A stretch of 64,000 nucleotides of DNA, from the NCBI GenBank assembly GCA_010909725.1, contig JAACMV010000007.1, positions 558,001 through 622,000 on the forward strand, given 5' to 3'. This document shows positions 41,447 to 53,552 of this stretch, in pieces; the first letter of the stretch is position 1; every line of letters begins with the position of its first letter. Under the pieces are notes generated by a model. It had not been told where the DNA came from. It did no database searches and saw nothing but the letters and a program-made list of their open reading frames with translations. The stretch is from Picochlorum sp. 'celeri' (taxonomy: Eukaryota > Chlorophyta > Trebouxiophyceae). The position numbers and the translations under genes are program-made.

Positions 41447-42330
41447 TCATTTTTCATCAATGTGTAGTCGAGCTGCAACCTTGTATTTTTGTTGAGATTT
41501 GCTAGAAAGTGATTGTTCAAAGACCCAATGATCTACCACTTGAAATACATCCTCCCCCCCTGCTACAATATCACCATTTTTATTATACGCTTTAAACGCC
41601 TGCGTGCTAGGTATTCTTACGGTGAGTTGGACAAATGCTGTCTCATCATTCTTTTGGTCAGCTGCAATGACCCTTGCCTGGACCAATTGTACATCATACA
41701 AATCGGGCTTTTCTACCATTCTCCATTCGACTCTATGCCAATCTGCTTTTTCTCTATGCTTCAGTTGCTTCTTCATATCTGAATAGATGGCTGGTGTGGC
41801 CAGCTGCCGCAATTTTGACAAGTCTGCCTTTGCCAAGGCCTCACATGCACTCGTGTATGTTTCTAATGCATCCAGTTTGAAGTCTCGAAGGTTCCAATTT
41901 TTACTCTTCTTCAGTTTAGAGAGCGAGTACATGGATTTCCATGAATCTTTCCACCTATTCCATCGAATGCCCCAGCCTGATGGAGTAAAATACGAGGACA
42001 ATGGCAACTGCTTTTTGGGGCCCTTGTATGGTTCTGCCAAGACGTTACTAGACACCATGGAAGGCTTGATATACTTTGCCCCCCAAATCTCTGCTTTTGA
42101 ACCCACTGTGCTCTGCATACCTTTGGGCATCTTGCTTGCAAATGTAGCAAGCTGAAGGGAACTGGTAGCAAGACACTTGAGAGTCAACAGCCCGTCGTCT
42201 CCACCCTGCACATCGCACAATGTGGTATGCCATTAATTCAATTCAAAATATCCAATTGTAAGATATCACCTACCAGATACTTTGAGATCTGTCCCATCCG
42301 GACCAGGCCACTGCTAAGAGATCTCTGCAT
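41447..42330 (-). CDS. MRPL45: Mitochondrial large-subunit ribosomal protein mL45 (Tim44-like domain)
   Basis: The mL45/MBA1 family sits at the mitoribosome exit tunnel near the inner membrane. Exons 42274-42330 and 41447-42205 (phase 0, donor GTAGGT, acceptor GTGCAG) give 271 aa. The Tim44-like domain occupies ~120-265 (LETYTSACEALAKADLSKLRQLATPAIYSDMK; VEWRMVEKPDLYDVQLVQARV; DVFQVVDHWVFEQSL). The upstream WGIRWNRWKDSW-type aromatic-basic segment is also typical. I used ATG 42330 (MQRSLSSGLVRMGQISKYL), which avoids overlap with the ENGase stop; an in-frame ATG at 42420 would extend it into that gene. The exact N-terminus is uncertain. Confidence 0.82.
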
Positions 42331-42400
42331 TTCTATTGGTAAGGCGCCTCTCCTAAAACCAAAAGCAAACACCAATGTGAAAAAATAAAAAATTATGACA

Positions 42401-44647
42401 TCATGATGGTTGCGTTTCATGTGCTACAGATTCCTCCTTATCATGCACCTCTGGAAATGTCAATGTGACTGATGTTCCTGATCTCACAGGTTGTGCTTTA
42501 TCTCCTACTTCAGTCAGCACAAAAAATCGTACTGCTACCACGTCTAAATCCAGCCTTTGGTTCCTGACAATGTATATAGGGGCTGTGATAGTAGAAAGAT
42601 ACTTGGCATCACCCCAGATGAGGTGGTCATTATCTGGGTTTTGAATTGCCGTCTTCATCCAGACTTGGAACCTGCGAATGGCCCTTTCAGATTCCCACAC
42701 GAGGCTCAGGGTGATTTCCTTTCCAACAGAATTCTCAGAATCATCAAAAACGAATCGTAAATCGACATTTTCAGGAATGATTGGCCCGACAGGGGAGCAT
42801 TGAGGAAATGGTTCATTCATAAACCACATGGAGATATTTCCGATTGCTGCATGGCACTTGCACATGGATCCACTAGTCAAAGGTCGAATAATCGCATCAA
42901 TGTTTGTTATATATCCCTCTTCGAAAACCCAAGCCGGTACATCCGGGGCTGGTATGCCAAACTCACAAGAAATCCATGGGTGGCCTTCCAATGGCTTGAT
43001 ATCATCAGCGTCCTTCTCTAATGTGTTCAGACAAACCTGTCCATTCTTGGACTGTTTTGATGGATGTTTAACGAGAGCAGTGGACGAAAAGCTTGGCTGA
43101 GAATCCTGAAGTGACAATGTCGTTCTATCACCAATACAATCCAATTCCAACATGACAGTTTCTCTCTTCTCGGAAGCATTCAAATTTCTCGACACTTTCA
43201 ATACTATTCGTAGACAAATACCCTTTGACATCGCTGATGTACACCGCAAAGATATTCCGTGTTTCCCAGCGAGTCCAATATACGACTGAAACAGTCTGAC
43301 TCTTGTTGGCTCGCCAACACCTCCTTTAATCACAAAGCAATTAGATCGATTATACGCCGTTCCCTTGGTCACAAAGCACGTCATCACATTCGTGTGTAGA
43401 GAATCGTATATCCAAGGCGTGCTCTGTATACTTTGTAAACTGAGATTGTACCATGGAGACCCAACAGGGTCACACATGTGCCCAGCAGAGTAGTATGCAG
43501 ACCCTGACCCAATACTGAAATCTGTCGAGAAGGGCAACGTCATTATCGTTTGCCGTCTTCTATTCCACACTTTATCAATACGATACCAAAATTCATCATC
43601 GAAATCATACCACTCTCGATACATGGTCGACAGCGGCCCGTCATCGTCACCAGTTGCTGATGGTGCACCATTCTGCGCCTTGTCCATATAATGCTGATAT
43701 GGCCAACAACACCCAAACAGCGCCACATTCATACCCGCATTCTTCACTGCTTCCAAACCAAGATATGTATTCATACCACCACCTCCGTACGTCCCCCTTC
43801 CAAAACAGTCAACGCCTAAAAACACATCACCTCTTCGTTCTCCAGCAGCATCCCGAATCCTGTTCGGATCTCCTTCCTTCCACGTATAATTTATCCAAAT
43901 TCCATCGCATCGCTCAAAGAAGGGTCTATTCATCTTTGTAAGGCTATTCTGCCAGTCCAAGCGACCCTCAATCGTCACCGCATCGTACCAAATCACGTGT
44001 GAATGTGGTATGGCTGTATGCATTGCTGTTGTCAGCAATGACACAAACTCCAACATCATGGACACCTCGTCCGTCTCCAAAGCATTCTCAATATTCAATA
44101 TCCATCCATCAAATCTGTAATATAATGCTATATTTACAAGCTGTTGCACACATCGCTCCACTTTGGACCTTGAAGACAGCATATCACTGCATATCCGTCG
44201 CCCCTCATCCCACTCTGTAATCACAGTACCAAGAATGGGACACCCATGTTTATGCGCCGCGTTCGTCCATCCTGGAGGAGGAATCGTGATGAAATGGTGA
44301 CTGAAATACACAAAACCATCTATGGCGTGCCAATGCCGAAATACGTATCCATGAGGATCCCTCCCGCCAAGCACATGGCGATCCTCCAAATACCCTCCTT
44401 GCATGTCATGGCAGCAGAGAATTTTCTCCCCATCTGACTGCAATCCTTCCACTCGCAACTTGGGAAGCTTCTCATACGGAACATATAACTCTCGAGACAC
44501 ATAGTCCTGAGCAGGCTTCCACGACAACAATTCATCAACATCCTTGAGAGGTGAAAACTCCCCACACATGTCTCGGACCAGAGTCTCTGGCATTGTCATA
44601 TGGCAGGTATCACCTTCCTGTTGCATACTTTCAGTCGCATCCCCCAT
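42401..44647 (-). CDS. ENGase: Cytosolic endo-beta-N-acetylglucosaminidase (GH85)
   Basis: Cleaves the chitobiose core of free N-glycans released from misfolded glycoproteins. A single-exon 748-aa protein; the start was moved from GTG to ATG 44647. The GH85 domain covers ~40-400: CCHDMQGGYLEDRH, FSHHFITIPPPGWTNAAHKHG, GTVITEWDEG, then FDGWILNIENALE, which holds the catalytic Asn-x-Glu (NIE). WYDAVTIEGRLDWQN and LGVDCFGRGTYGGGG are also conserved. There is no signal peptide, as expected for the cytosolic enzyme. The C-terminal ~300 residues are beta-rich, like the accessory domains of plant and animal ENGase. Confidence 0.92.
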   Translation of the reverse strand: MGDATESMQQEGDTCHMTMPETLVRDMCGEFSPLKDVDELLSWKPAQDYVSRELYVPYEKLPKLRVEGLQSDGEKILCCHDMQGGYLEDRHVLGGRDPHGYVFRHWHAIDGFVYFSHHFITIPPPGWTNAAHKHGCPILGTVITEWDEGRRICSDMLSSRSKVERCVQQLVNIALYYRFDGWILNIENALETDEVSMMLEFVSLLTTAMHTAIPHSHVIWYDAVTIEGRLDWQNSLTKMNRPFFERCDGIWINYTWKEGDPNRIRDAAGERRGDVFLGVDCFGRGTYGGGGMNTYLGLEAVKNAGMNVALFGCCWPYQHYMDKAQNGAPSATGDDDGPLSTMYREWYDFDDEFWYRIDKVWNRRRQTIMTLPFSTDFSIGSGSAYYSAGHMCDPVGSPWYNLSLQSIQSTPWIYDSLHTNVMTCFVTKGTAYNRSNCFVIKGGVGEPTRVRLFQSYIGLAGKHGISLRCTSAMSKGICLRIVLKVSRNLNASEKRETVMLELDCIGDRTTLSLQDSQPSFSSTALVKHPSKQSKNGQVCLNTLEKDADDIKPLEGHPWISCEFGIPAPDVPAWVFEEGYITNIDAIIRPLTSGSMCKCHAAIGNISMWFMNEPFPQCSPVGPIIPENVDLRFVFDDSENSVGKEITLSLVWESERAIRRFQVWMKTAIQNPDNDHLIWGDAKYLSTITAPIYIVRNQRLDLDVVAVRFFVLTEVGDKAQPVRSGTSVTLTFPEVHDKEESVAHETQPS

Positions 44648-45292
44648 CACGAACTCTAGGTATCAAGGATGTGGCACGCAACCTCGATATGCTATCCCTC
44701 CCCTGTATCTCTCAAAGGCAGGCACAAAAACACCAAGTGGAAGAAAAAAAAAAAAGAGTTGCAGCAGCAGTTGGTCGTGTCAACAGAAGGTTCAGACGTT
44801 GCTCTGACTGGCACAAAGACAGACCATGACAAGATGCCAACTTTATTGTCAATTTTATATGAATTCTTTCTGGGTATCAATCGCTCAGGGTGAGGACAAA
44901 CGAGACAAGTTGTGGGACATTTCTTGAGATTTTTAATTGTCAAATACGGAGTATTTTCAAGTGAAAATGACCAACTCTAATCGCTTGTTTTTCTCATCCT
45001 ACTCAATACTCTGATATTCAAATGTATTCAGATGCATTTTATTAATTTACTAGATGCATAGTGGGCACGAGATACCGGAAATAGTGCTCGGTTTTGTTTC
45101 TCTTCTGTTTGACAAGTAGCACCAGTAAGAAGAACAAGGAACTTTTCACTATTTGCTTCATCTGTCATTTGCATCATGATAAACACGTGGTAAAGATGTC
45201 GAGTGTATCGTGACAGTCTACTGTTATTGCTGCTACTGCATCTGATTGAATTGTGGTGCTGTTGACTGTTTGGGTCTTCCTGGTAACTGAGC
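44648..45292. promoter_or_regulatory. Divergent promoter region, ENGase and lipase
   Basis: A 645-bp spacer between the starts of ENGase (-) and the DAG lipase (+). It includes an A-rich tract at 44742-44757 and AT-rich segments. No gene or strong hairpin is supported. Confidence 0.45.
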
Positions 45293-47519
45293 ATGCCTGC
45301 TCTTGTCCTCTTTGGAAGGCGATGGCTGTGCGCAGGGGATGACCTGGTGATTCCAGCATTGCAGCTGTCCATATTTCATCTGGTACGGTATCATAGACTC
45401 TCAGCTCATCGAGGCGTTTCGATAGTGATCTTGACGTATACATGCCTGCCTGCATATATAGACGTGGACAGTGGTATTGTCTGTGTGGCTGGGAGAAGCT
45501 CGCAGAGTTATTGATTGTCCAGAGAAACGTTATTATGAGGCTACTGTGAGTAGTTTGCTGGGAACATGTGCTATTTCAACGATATTGGAACCTGTCATTG
45601 CATACATCAGCTCTCGTGGTTCAATGTTTGAGACACGAAAAAGGTCAGGACTCACTCATGTAGTCTATGCTGATTTATGTATGAGTGCGTTGCGAGTGGT
45701 TGCGACGATATACGGAACGATCACATTATACAAGCATTCGAATGAATGTCTGAAGTATCCATCTGGATCCTCGTTTAGTTTGGTGAGTTCATATGAGGCA
45801 GCTCTTTGGTGTATGTGGGTTATGATTGGTTCCTTGGCTGCATTTTCTCTCTTGGCCTTTAATTTTTTCCCAAATTATAAGGATCCTGAAGTATGGAAGA
45901 AACAATTTGTATATATCAGCTACTGGTTTTGTTGCATTAGTGGGACAAGGGATGAGGTTGATGGCGCTTTTCGACGTCTAGGGGAATTTGTTGGAGACTT
46001 ACTTGGCCACACAGATCTTACTGTGACTGATGTCTTGGTCATATTTTACCTTGGACGAATGAGACAGAGAATGTTTTTGCATGATGATATTGTCGTGAAG
46101 GGTGATGATGATGAGGACTCGACTCAAATGAATGATGCTGAATCTGGTAGGTTTGTTTTGAAAGCAAAGAGTAGTAGGCGACTGGAACGAATAGGGTCTA
46201 GAGCTTCTTTGGATATTGATAATGAAGGACTTGTAGAGCAATCGAGTGTACAGGAAGCGGCGTACTACATGAAGTATGCCTTTGCTGCATATGGATGGAT
46301 GTTGTATGTGTGGGCAAAGCCTGGGACAGGGTTGGTGAAGCTCTGTTGCAGTGGTTTGATTCCAAATATGCTGAGAGCAAAGCATGGACTTCCTATAAAC
46401 ATTCGTAAATCTCCGTATTTGAATAGACAAGCAATTATGTTGGTGTCAGAGCTTGAGCCACCTGATATACTGTTTGTTCGGTTGGAGGGTGAGAATAAGG
46501 ATGTTTTACCATACTTTATTGGGTTGGATCACAAAGAAAGAAAGTTAATTATTTCCATTAGAGGCTCAATGAGTTTTGATGACGTGGTGCGAGATTTAAA
46601 GTATGATCCAGTTGATGTTGATGATTGGATTTGTGCGCATGACACCCCACCAGACTTGGAGGAGATGCATCGAGATGAGACTGGTTTTACTGGACATCGT
46701 GGGATTGTGGAGGCAGCTCAAGCAACGATGGAAGATATTAAATCTACTGGAGTATTGAGGAAACATCTGCTGGATCCTGATGCTCCTCACAGAGAGTATG
46801 GAGTTGTTGTCTGTGGTCACAGCTTGGGTGCTGGATGTGCTTTTTTCGTCGGCTTGCATCTACGATCCATTTTTCCTAATTTGCGATGTTTTGCGTTTAG
46901 TCCTCCTGGTGGACTCGTATCAATTGATTTGGCGACTTCATGCAAGGACTGGTGTATCTCTACAGTTTGTGGCAAGGAAGTGATTCCTAGGCTCACGCTG
47001 GGGACTCTAGAACGTCTGCGAGATGATCTAGTGCTCCTGAGTATGTCAAGTAAAATGTCCAAGATTCAGATCCTGATATCAATGATGACGCGGTACATGT
47101 GGTCAGACCCAGATTTGTTCTATTCGGAGGAAAATTTACCCGAAGAACAACAGGAGTGGTTACATGCGTATGAGGAAAGTATTCATGCACCAAGCAATGT
47201 ACGCAATATATTGAAAAGAGCGCGTTCATTTGCTCCTCCAGGGAAAATAATGTACTTTAAACCTACCGGAAAGGTGAGGAAACACAGGCGACTCCGAGGA
47301 AAATTATCGAGAGAATATGTGTGTACCTGGTCAAACCCAGCATCTTTGATTGACAAGGGAATAATTGTCAGTGGGAGAATGATGAAGGACCATATGCCTG
47401 ATTATAGCTATGCTTTGCTGCAAAAACTTGGTGGTCTATCCTTACGAAAAAGAAAGTCTGTCTATATTGCAGACGAGGTCGTCAGTAGCGTTATCGAGGA
47501 TGTGCAAACCTCTCATTGA
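45293..47519 (+). CDS. sn1-specific diacylglycerol lipase-like protein (class 3 lipase)
   Basis: A membrane serine lipase of the DAGL family, which hydrolyses diacylglycerol to monoacylglycerol. Exon 1 (45293-45382, MPALVLFGRRWLCAGDDLVIP) closely resembles the start of animal DAGL (MPGIVVFRRRWSVGSDDL). It joins in phase 0 across a 79-bp intron to exon 2 (45462-47519), giving FHLTWTVVLSVWLGE. Total is 715 aa. Four N-terminal hydrophobic helices precede the lipase domain (~330-560), which has the nucleophile elbow GHSLGAG and the upstream ISIRGSMSFDDVVRDL. It is shorter than animal DAGL-alpha, lacking the long C-terminal tail. Without the intron the gene looks frameshifted. Confidence 0.87.
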
Positions 47520-47633
47520 ATGATGGTCAACGTCAGTCAGTATATGAACGGCAGATTCAGACACATTCTATCGTATAACCCGCCTTTCGTATCTTATTAT
47601 GAATAGAATCTCTAATAAGAATGTAACTCGAAG

Positions 47634-48642
47634 ATGAGTTCAAAACTTGGGATGCATGCCCTCCTCATCAATGAACAAGGTCATGAAACCTTGATTCGTA
47701 TGGGAGCAGAGATTGACCAGAAATGGCTACCATTCATCCAAAATCATGTGCAAAAAACGCAAGATGAAGCAAAACAACAACAAGATATCTTGAAAGCGAT
47801 CCAGATCGACGCAGCAGGAGCCAAAGCGGCGTCCATTATGGAACTCATCAGACTCACAACAGCAACAATCATACAGGATCAGAAACGATATCAGGCTCAA
47901 CTCAGACGATGCGTTGACATCTCCTTGGAAGGCATGGCATTAATGGTAGAATCATCAAAAGAGATCATGGACAAGATAGTGCAGCGCGTCATTCACCAGG
48001 GAAGTGTGGAAGCAAACAGGATGTACCAAGCAATGACACATGTTGAACCTGGAAGAATAACCTCATACCCAGATATCCCACACAGCCATGTTACAAACGG
48101 CAGTACCACTGTTCACGACATTATTAAACTGAATCAAGAGTATATAGAGTACGATAGAATCTTTCTCGAGAAGACCGCTACGGAGATGTTGCACACTGCA
48201 GTTCCTGACTATGATGCTGTGGCTCAGCAGTACAACCAAACATGCGAGGAGCTCGAGAGGCTACGAAACACGAACGCTCTCTACGAAGAAAAACTAGAGC
48301 GGATCAGAAAACAGCAACACGCATATACTGTGGACATGAAACATTCAGAGCAGAATCAGCAGCGTGACGAATCACAGCACAAGCAAGCCTGTGTGAATCT
48401 GCAAGCAGAGACAGACTCGTTGATCCAAGCTGCATTCCATGCCCAGTCTGAATGCCGATCAATCGAGGAAACGGCAAATGAAATCCTCAAATCAATCTCA
48501 TGGGAAAGGTATGTCGTTATGTGCGTTGGAATACGAGGCATTATAATATATACATACACACTGTGTATGCAGTTCCAAAGTCCTCGAGGAACTAGAGAGT
48601 ATTGTGAAAACAGCAGAACGGATGGTCACACGCCATACATGA
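47634..48642 (+). CDS. Hypothetical coiled-coil protein
   Basis: Exons 47634-48508 and 48573-48642 (64-bp intron, phase 2) give 314 aa. The splice changes the end from an intron-derived tail to SSKVLEELESIVKTAERMVTRH, which continues the heptad pattern. The protein is almost wholly helical, rich in Gln, Glu and Ala, with a coiled coil at ~195-285 (YNQTCEELERLRNTNALYEEKLERI). There is no membrane segment. I cannot assign a family; cytoskeletal, kinetochore or flagellar proteins often look like this. Confidence 0.65.
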
Positions 48643-48747
48643 TATTACTATGTTTACATGTCGCACAACATGGGTAAAGAATACTACGATGTTCATCTCC
48701 AAACGAGGAGACGCTCACACCAGTTGAGCTCGGATGAAATCAAAAGT

Positions 48748-49459
48748 TTAACTAGCGCCAGCGACGCACTTGGCTGAGCAGATCATCTCCTCTCCCATAG
48801 CCTACACCAAAAAATAAAGAATAAACAATCAGACACCATACGCATATATCACATGACTACCCCATCCAAGCCATTTGAAACAAGACACATGTAGGAGGCT
48901 CAGACAAGGCTGAAAGTCTGTCATCAAGAAACTTATGAATTTGATGGTACAAGTTGATCCTCTTTGCCACCACACAATGATAAAACATTAAACAAATCAA
49001 ACAAACACGTACAGCGAGGACAGAGACGACAACCTCCTTTCCTTCATCAAAGTCAGCCTGAATCTGCTCAGCGAGCTTGTCCAACTCATCAGTTCCCTTT
49101 GGCAGAGACAAGTCATCCTTGGTATCTCCAGACTCTGTCATCAAAGAGCAGAATCCATCGTCAGAGATATCAATGAGCGTATAATCAGTACGAGACACAT
49201 TTGGAACCTCGCAGTTGTGGGAAGATGGCTGCAAATCTTCCATCTTCTTGTTTGTGAAAATATCCAACGCCGTAAAGTTACATTTGGCGTGTCCGTGCTT
49301 TCCAGTCTTGGATGTAGACACATCCACAACCTTGCATGGGCGACCCTTGATCACAATATATCCATTCTTTCTGATGGACCCAGCCTGCATTGGGAATGTC
49401 TTGGAAGCTCCAGAGTCGGTAGACTCGAAGTGAACGTCATGATGCTCGTCGTCAGACAT
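48748..49459 (-). CDS. EIF5A: Translation factor eIF5A
   Basis: Promotes peptide-bond formation at difficult sequences and needs hypusine. Exons 49013-49459 and 48748-48801 (211-bp intron, phase 0) give 166 aa. The hypusination site is STSKTGKHGHAK, with the modified Lys before HGHA. The rest of the N-terminal SH3-like domain (GSIRKNGYIVIKGRPCKVVDV) and the OB domain (DYTLIDISDDGFCSLM) are intact. The last exon supplies the expected AMGEE motif and then MICSAKCVAGAS, where plants usually have QICALKD. Unspliced reading ends in an unrelated tail. Confidence 0.95.
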
Positions 49460-50318
49460 TTTGATTCAAACTCCAGTATATATTGGTATCTGCATATAAC
49501 ATTACCTGTACGTTAGAATTCTGTCCTGCAGCGCCCAATCTCCCTCAGACCACCTCCTGCCATGACCCATTCCCATCCATTGTGTGATACACATATCGAC
49601 ATATATATTAAATGTGATTTCAATCAAATCCCATGCATGCATTTCTCTCGCCTCTGCCGCCGCAGCAATGTCCCCACCAGCACCTGCCATGATTGGTGGC
49701 CGTTCAACGTACCCGTGAGATAATTGATATACGTCAGTTGTGACCTGATCCGTAGTTATTTTTCTCTGATTTGAAAGAGGCCTATTGATGAGAACTCATG
49801 CATCCCTTGACGAACTGCCTCGGGCGTAGCATGTAGGCCACCAATCTTCATGAACGATAGCCTCGGTATACGAGGGTGTTGGATGGGAGGTATCTATCGA
49901 TTACATAGATTGATACGCGTGTCCCATCAAATGCATTCTCAGACTGGATCAGTATGAGTTGATGCACATGGCGGCTGTGTCTTCGCCGAGCCTTCTGAAA
50001 TACAGCAAGGCGCAGGTCGGTCGATCAAGATGACCCCACTCGCCCCCGCTGGTGCATTAAATTTTATAAACTTGGATAGGTGAGTGAGAATAGTGATAGT
50101 AGTAGACTCAATCATATGTATGCGGGGCGGTCTGGAGGATTGCGAGCGTGGAACGAAGGATGCGGCGACGCCGGCTAAAACCCATCGTTGGTCTCTGTAT
50201 TCCTAAAGACTGCGCAGTATATTGCGAGATTTTGTTTCATAATACTGCTGTGTGGTGTATGGATATGAATTAATGCCTCCTGTTGTGTGCAGAGTAGTAC
50301 CTCTTTCTTCAGAGAACG
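49460..50318. other. Intergenic region with hairpins and one small frame
   Basis: An 859-bp spacer between eIF5A (-) and eS19 (+). A 62-codon minus-strand frame (49502-49690, MAGAGGDIAAAAEARE start) precedes eIF5A and could be a small gene or upstream leader; it matches nothing I know. Hairpins: 49788-49799 ATGAG-AA-CTCAT; 49861-49875 CCTCG and CGAGG arms; 49892-49910 ATCTAT and ATAGAT arms. Confidence 0.5.
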
Positions 50319-50917
50319 ATGGCCGAAGTGACCACCACGTACAATGGAAAGTCCGTGAAGGATGTGCCAGCCCAGGATTTTATCAAGGCTTTCAGCGTGT
50401 ATTTGAAATCTACCGGAAAGGTGTGTGCATAGGGAGAGTGGGATGGCGACGTCTCGTATGCCGGCTAATCCATGTCTACTGGAGTATTTTTCATTAACGC
50501 CTTTCATGTATTATTATTGACACTGATTTCTCAATGTAGGTTCAACTTCCTGGATATGTTGACTTTTGCAAAACTGGAAGCTTCAAGGAGCTTGGTCCAC
50601 AGGATGAGGACTGGTATTTTGTAAAGACTGCTGCTGTAGCCCGCAGAGTGTATACTAGACATGGAGTTGGAGTTGGAGCCCTCCGTCGTGCCTTTGGAGG
50701 ACGTAATGGAAAGAACTCTACCTGCACCGAGCATCACACCAAGGCTGCTGGAGGAATCATCCGCCATGCTCTTCACACTCTTGAGGACCTTGGCATCGTA
50801 GAGAAGATCCCAGGAGGAAAGGGTCGTCGCATTACACCAGAAGGACAGCGTCAGATGGATCTCGTGGCAGCAAGAGTTGAGGTGCAGAAATTCCACTACA
50901 TTGAAAGTGCCGAGTAA
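50319..50917 (+). CDS. RPS19: 40S ribosomal protein eS19
   Basis: A component of the small ribosomal subunit head, needed for 18S rRNA maturation. Exons 50319-50420 and 50540-50917 (119-bp intron, phase 0) give 159 aa. The joined N-terminus VKDVPAQDFIKAFSVYLKSTGK is followed by VQLPGYVDF, and DEDWYFVKTAAVARRVYTR and GGIIRHALHTLEDLG are all family hallmarks. The N-terminus is about 10 residues longer than in most species. Nothing is disrupted. Confidence 0.95.
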
Positions 50918-50966
50918 ACATAGGAAATTCATAATTTGTATCTGTAAGTAACGTATACATCTACGG

Positions 50967-51840
50967 TTAAGTAACAAATGTGTATACAACATGTGTGTGT
51001 TCCCCTTGGACAGGTATTCGAACTTCTTTGATTCGACGCAAATGCCGCAGCACGGTGAGAATAGATTTCGACGTCTTGTCTGTTTTCAACACATTGCCAG
51101 TTTTCAGGTCAGATTCAAGGGCAAAGTATGTTCCTGCCACTGATGGATGTTTTGCAATGTGCGTGAGCAACCACATGGCATGCTTTCTATCAACACCAGA
51201 AGTTTTGTTCCTTTTCGCTGCGTGAACAAGCTCGGCATTGGCCTCAGCGTGGCCAGCCAACTCATCCAATGCAGCATTCATCTTGTCCACGGTGAGCCGA
51301 CCCTTCATGTAGGAAGAAACACCATCTAATTCTGCCTCATCAATATATCGCCGTTCAAGCTTTGCATATGTCTTATTCTGTTTCCTCTGACTCTCTTGCT
51401 GCTGTAATGGTACTCCTCCTCCAGCAGCAGGTGATGATGCCTTCTTGTGTTGAACCACCCGTGGTGGTTCTGATGGCATATACGCAGGAATTCTATCCAA
51501 TACATCCTTCAAACGTTTCTGTTGCATCTTTGCTGACTCTATAGATGCATCAAGGGATGCAATCGTATTCTTCTCATGCTCAAGAACGGCCTTTTCCATC
51601 CCTGCGAGTCTGTTCTCAACAAGGTCAACGAGGTTGTTGAGCTGCTTCACATCCTGATCAAACAAACCGTCTGTAATGCATTCATACAGTCATTAATTGT
51701 ATTTAAATAATATAATTGAAGAATTGTACGGCCGAAACAGGCAAAGACACACCGTGTTTGAGCAGAACCGTTGCTTCCTGCAATTCGACCAACGTCGAAT
51801 TGAAATCAGTCACCACGCGTTCAAGAGCTCCAGGATTCAT
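50967..51840 (-). CDS. SKA1: Spindle and kinetochore-associated protein 1 (SKA1)
   Basis: SKA1 is the microtubule-binding subunit of the Ska complex at kinetochores. Exons 51753-51840 and 50967-51670 (82-bp intron, phase 1) give 263 aa. The N-terminal helical region (LNNLVDLVENRLAGMEKAVLEHE) matches the complex-forming coiled coil. The C-terminal winged-helix domain is clear: YIDEAELDGVSSYMKGRLTVDKMNAALDEL, then YFALESDLKTGNVLKTDKT and LTVLRHLRRIKEVR, which line up with human SKA1 (VPSYMKSRLTYNQIN; LNILRHCRRLSEVR). The basic surface residues that bind tubulin are retained. Confidence 0.85.
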
Positions 51841-51932
51841 TCGTATTCGTATCTATTTTATACATATAGTACCAGGTAGTATTAAATATAGATGTGCCGT
51901 CTATGTCAATTCTCACAAGAATCTAATAACAA

Positions 51933-53552
51933 TCAGACATTGTTGAGAATGCCTCCTCCAGATGCAGGTGGGGATGCAAACAATGTCACATCCATGGATG
52001 CCTCATCAATGCGTCCTGATTTCAGTAATGGCCCATAATATTGTTCCTTCACTTGTTTTAAAAACGTATCAACCATGTCTTTCTTGACAAGAGACACAGT
52101 GCATCCACCCCAACCAGCCCCAGTAAGCCTGCTGCCAAGAGCACCATTATCCTTTGCAACTTTCACCAACGCATCCAATTCAGGAGACGAACATTCATAC
52201 GATGTACTGCATGATGTATGAGACATATCCATCAGAGATCCGAGAAGCTGTCTGGCCTTGTCCGCATCATAGCGTGTATCAGCACAGATTTGTGCAAAAT
52301 CAAACACTCTCTGCTTCTCAGAGTACACATGCAGTGCTCTGTGATGGAGTTTGAAACTATCAAACGTGTCTAATACATGTTTTGATGCTTCATCATCAAA
52401 CAACTCCGTCACCTTGCATCCCAAGATGTCCTCAATCTCTCGAGTGCTATATGGTGCTTCGTGCAAAAAGTCACACACAGCTGCAACACACCAATTCGGC
52501 ATAGACTGATCGAGCGGTTCCGTCTTTTTCAAACACCACTCATCTACAAGTGATTCAACTTGTTTCAGCGTCGTATATTCGATCGCCTTGCGTTTCTCGA
52601 CGCCAAGGCTCTTGGCCAGCACAGCACTGGCCAGCCGACATTCTACAACCCTCAAATTATACCGACCCGTTGCAGACTCGGCTTTATTACTCACCGTGAG
52701 GGAATTCGCAATAACAAATACAGAATCATCTGGTATGATCACAGGGGAAGCCCGCACCGGGTTGAATTCGATCAACTGCGCCACCCCCTCCTTGCCCATG
52801 ATGGAAATCGCCTGATCCATGCCTCCAGATATAACTCCCACATACCGCTCCGCAAGCGCAGTAAACTCTGCCACCTCCCCTTTTCGCAATCGAGGAACCC
52901 CAAGAACTTCCAACATCGCAATCGCTGAGGAACACACAATAGCGGCAGACGACGACAACCCACTCCCAGTGGGAACCCGACCATCCACCAGCACATCCAA
53001 CCCAACAGGCTCTGGCACCTTGTCCGGATGATGCTTCTTTAAATACTCAAACACCCCTTTATACGCTCCAATCACATAATTACCCCACGTATGCTTCCCC
53101 GTATCCACATGCTGACCAGGATCCATCGGAAATGTCAACTCGCCATACGTATCAGACTGGGTATTCCTCAGCGTGATGACATCCCTTGACGAATTCTTAC
53201 GTATAGCCACCACAGTATCCAACGCAATTGCCATCGGCAGTACACCATATCCTTCGTAATCAATATGCTCACCAATCAAATTCACCCGCCCAGGCGACCG
53301 CGCACACACGGACGGAACAGCACCAAAATCCTTTTCAAACATGGCATACATATCAGACAAACGTTCCCTTGCACTCGCTGCGTCGTTCTCTGCACAGTAA
53401 CCAATTGTTGCCTTCTTTATCCGTACGTATACACTACCATCTCTGATCTAGTAGAGAAACCCTTGCGCCATGTACTCGAATCAGCAAGAAATAGACGTAC
53501 CTCCATACGCGGCCTCAACCGTGGCAAACTCCGACAGTAATTCATCCGCCAT
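51933..53552 (-). CDS. GALK: Galactokinase (GHMP kinase family)
   Basis: Phosphorylates galactose, or N-acetylgalactosamine in the GALK2 branch, with ATP. Exons 53501-53552 and 51933-53389 (111-bp intron, phase 1) give 502 aa, close to plant GALK. The galactokinase signature is GRVNLIGEHIDYEGYGVLPM (~residue 50). GHMP motif 2 is PTGSGLSSSAAIVCSS and motif 3 is GSRLTGAGWGGCTVSLV. The exon 1 start is MADELLSEFATVEAAYG. Length and overall pattern favour the plant-type enzyme; choosing between galactose and GalNAc as substrate is not possible by eye. Confidence 0.92.

Noticed and set aside
45293..45514. Apparent frameshift between the DAGL-like start and the lipase frame
   Set aside because: A GTACGG donor and TATATAG acceptor give a clean phase-0 intron with a family-like join, so no frameshift is needed.
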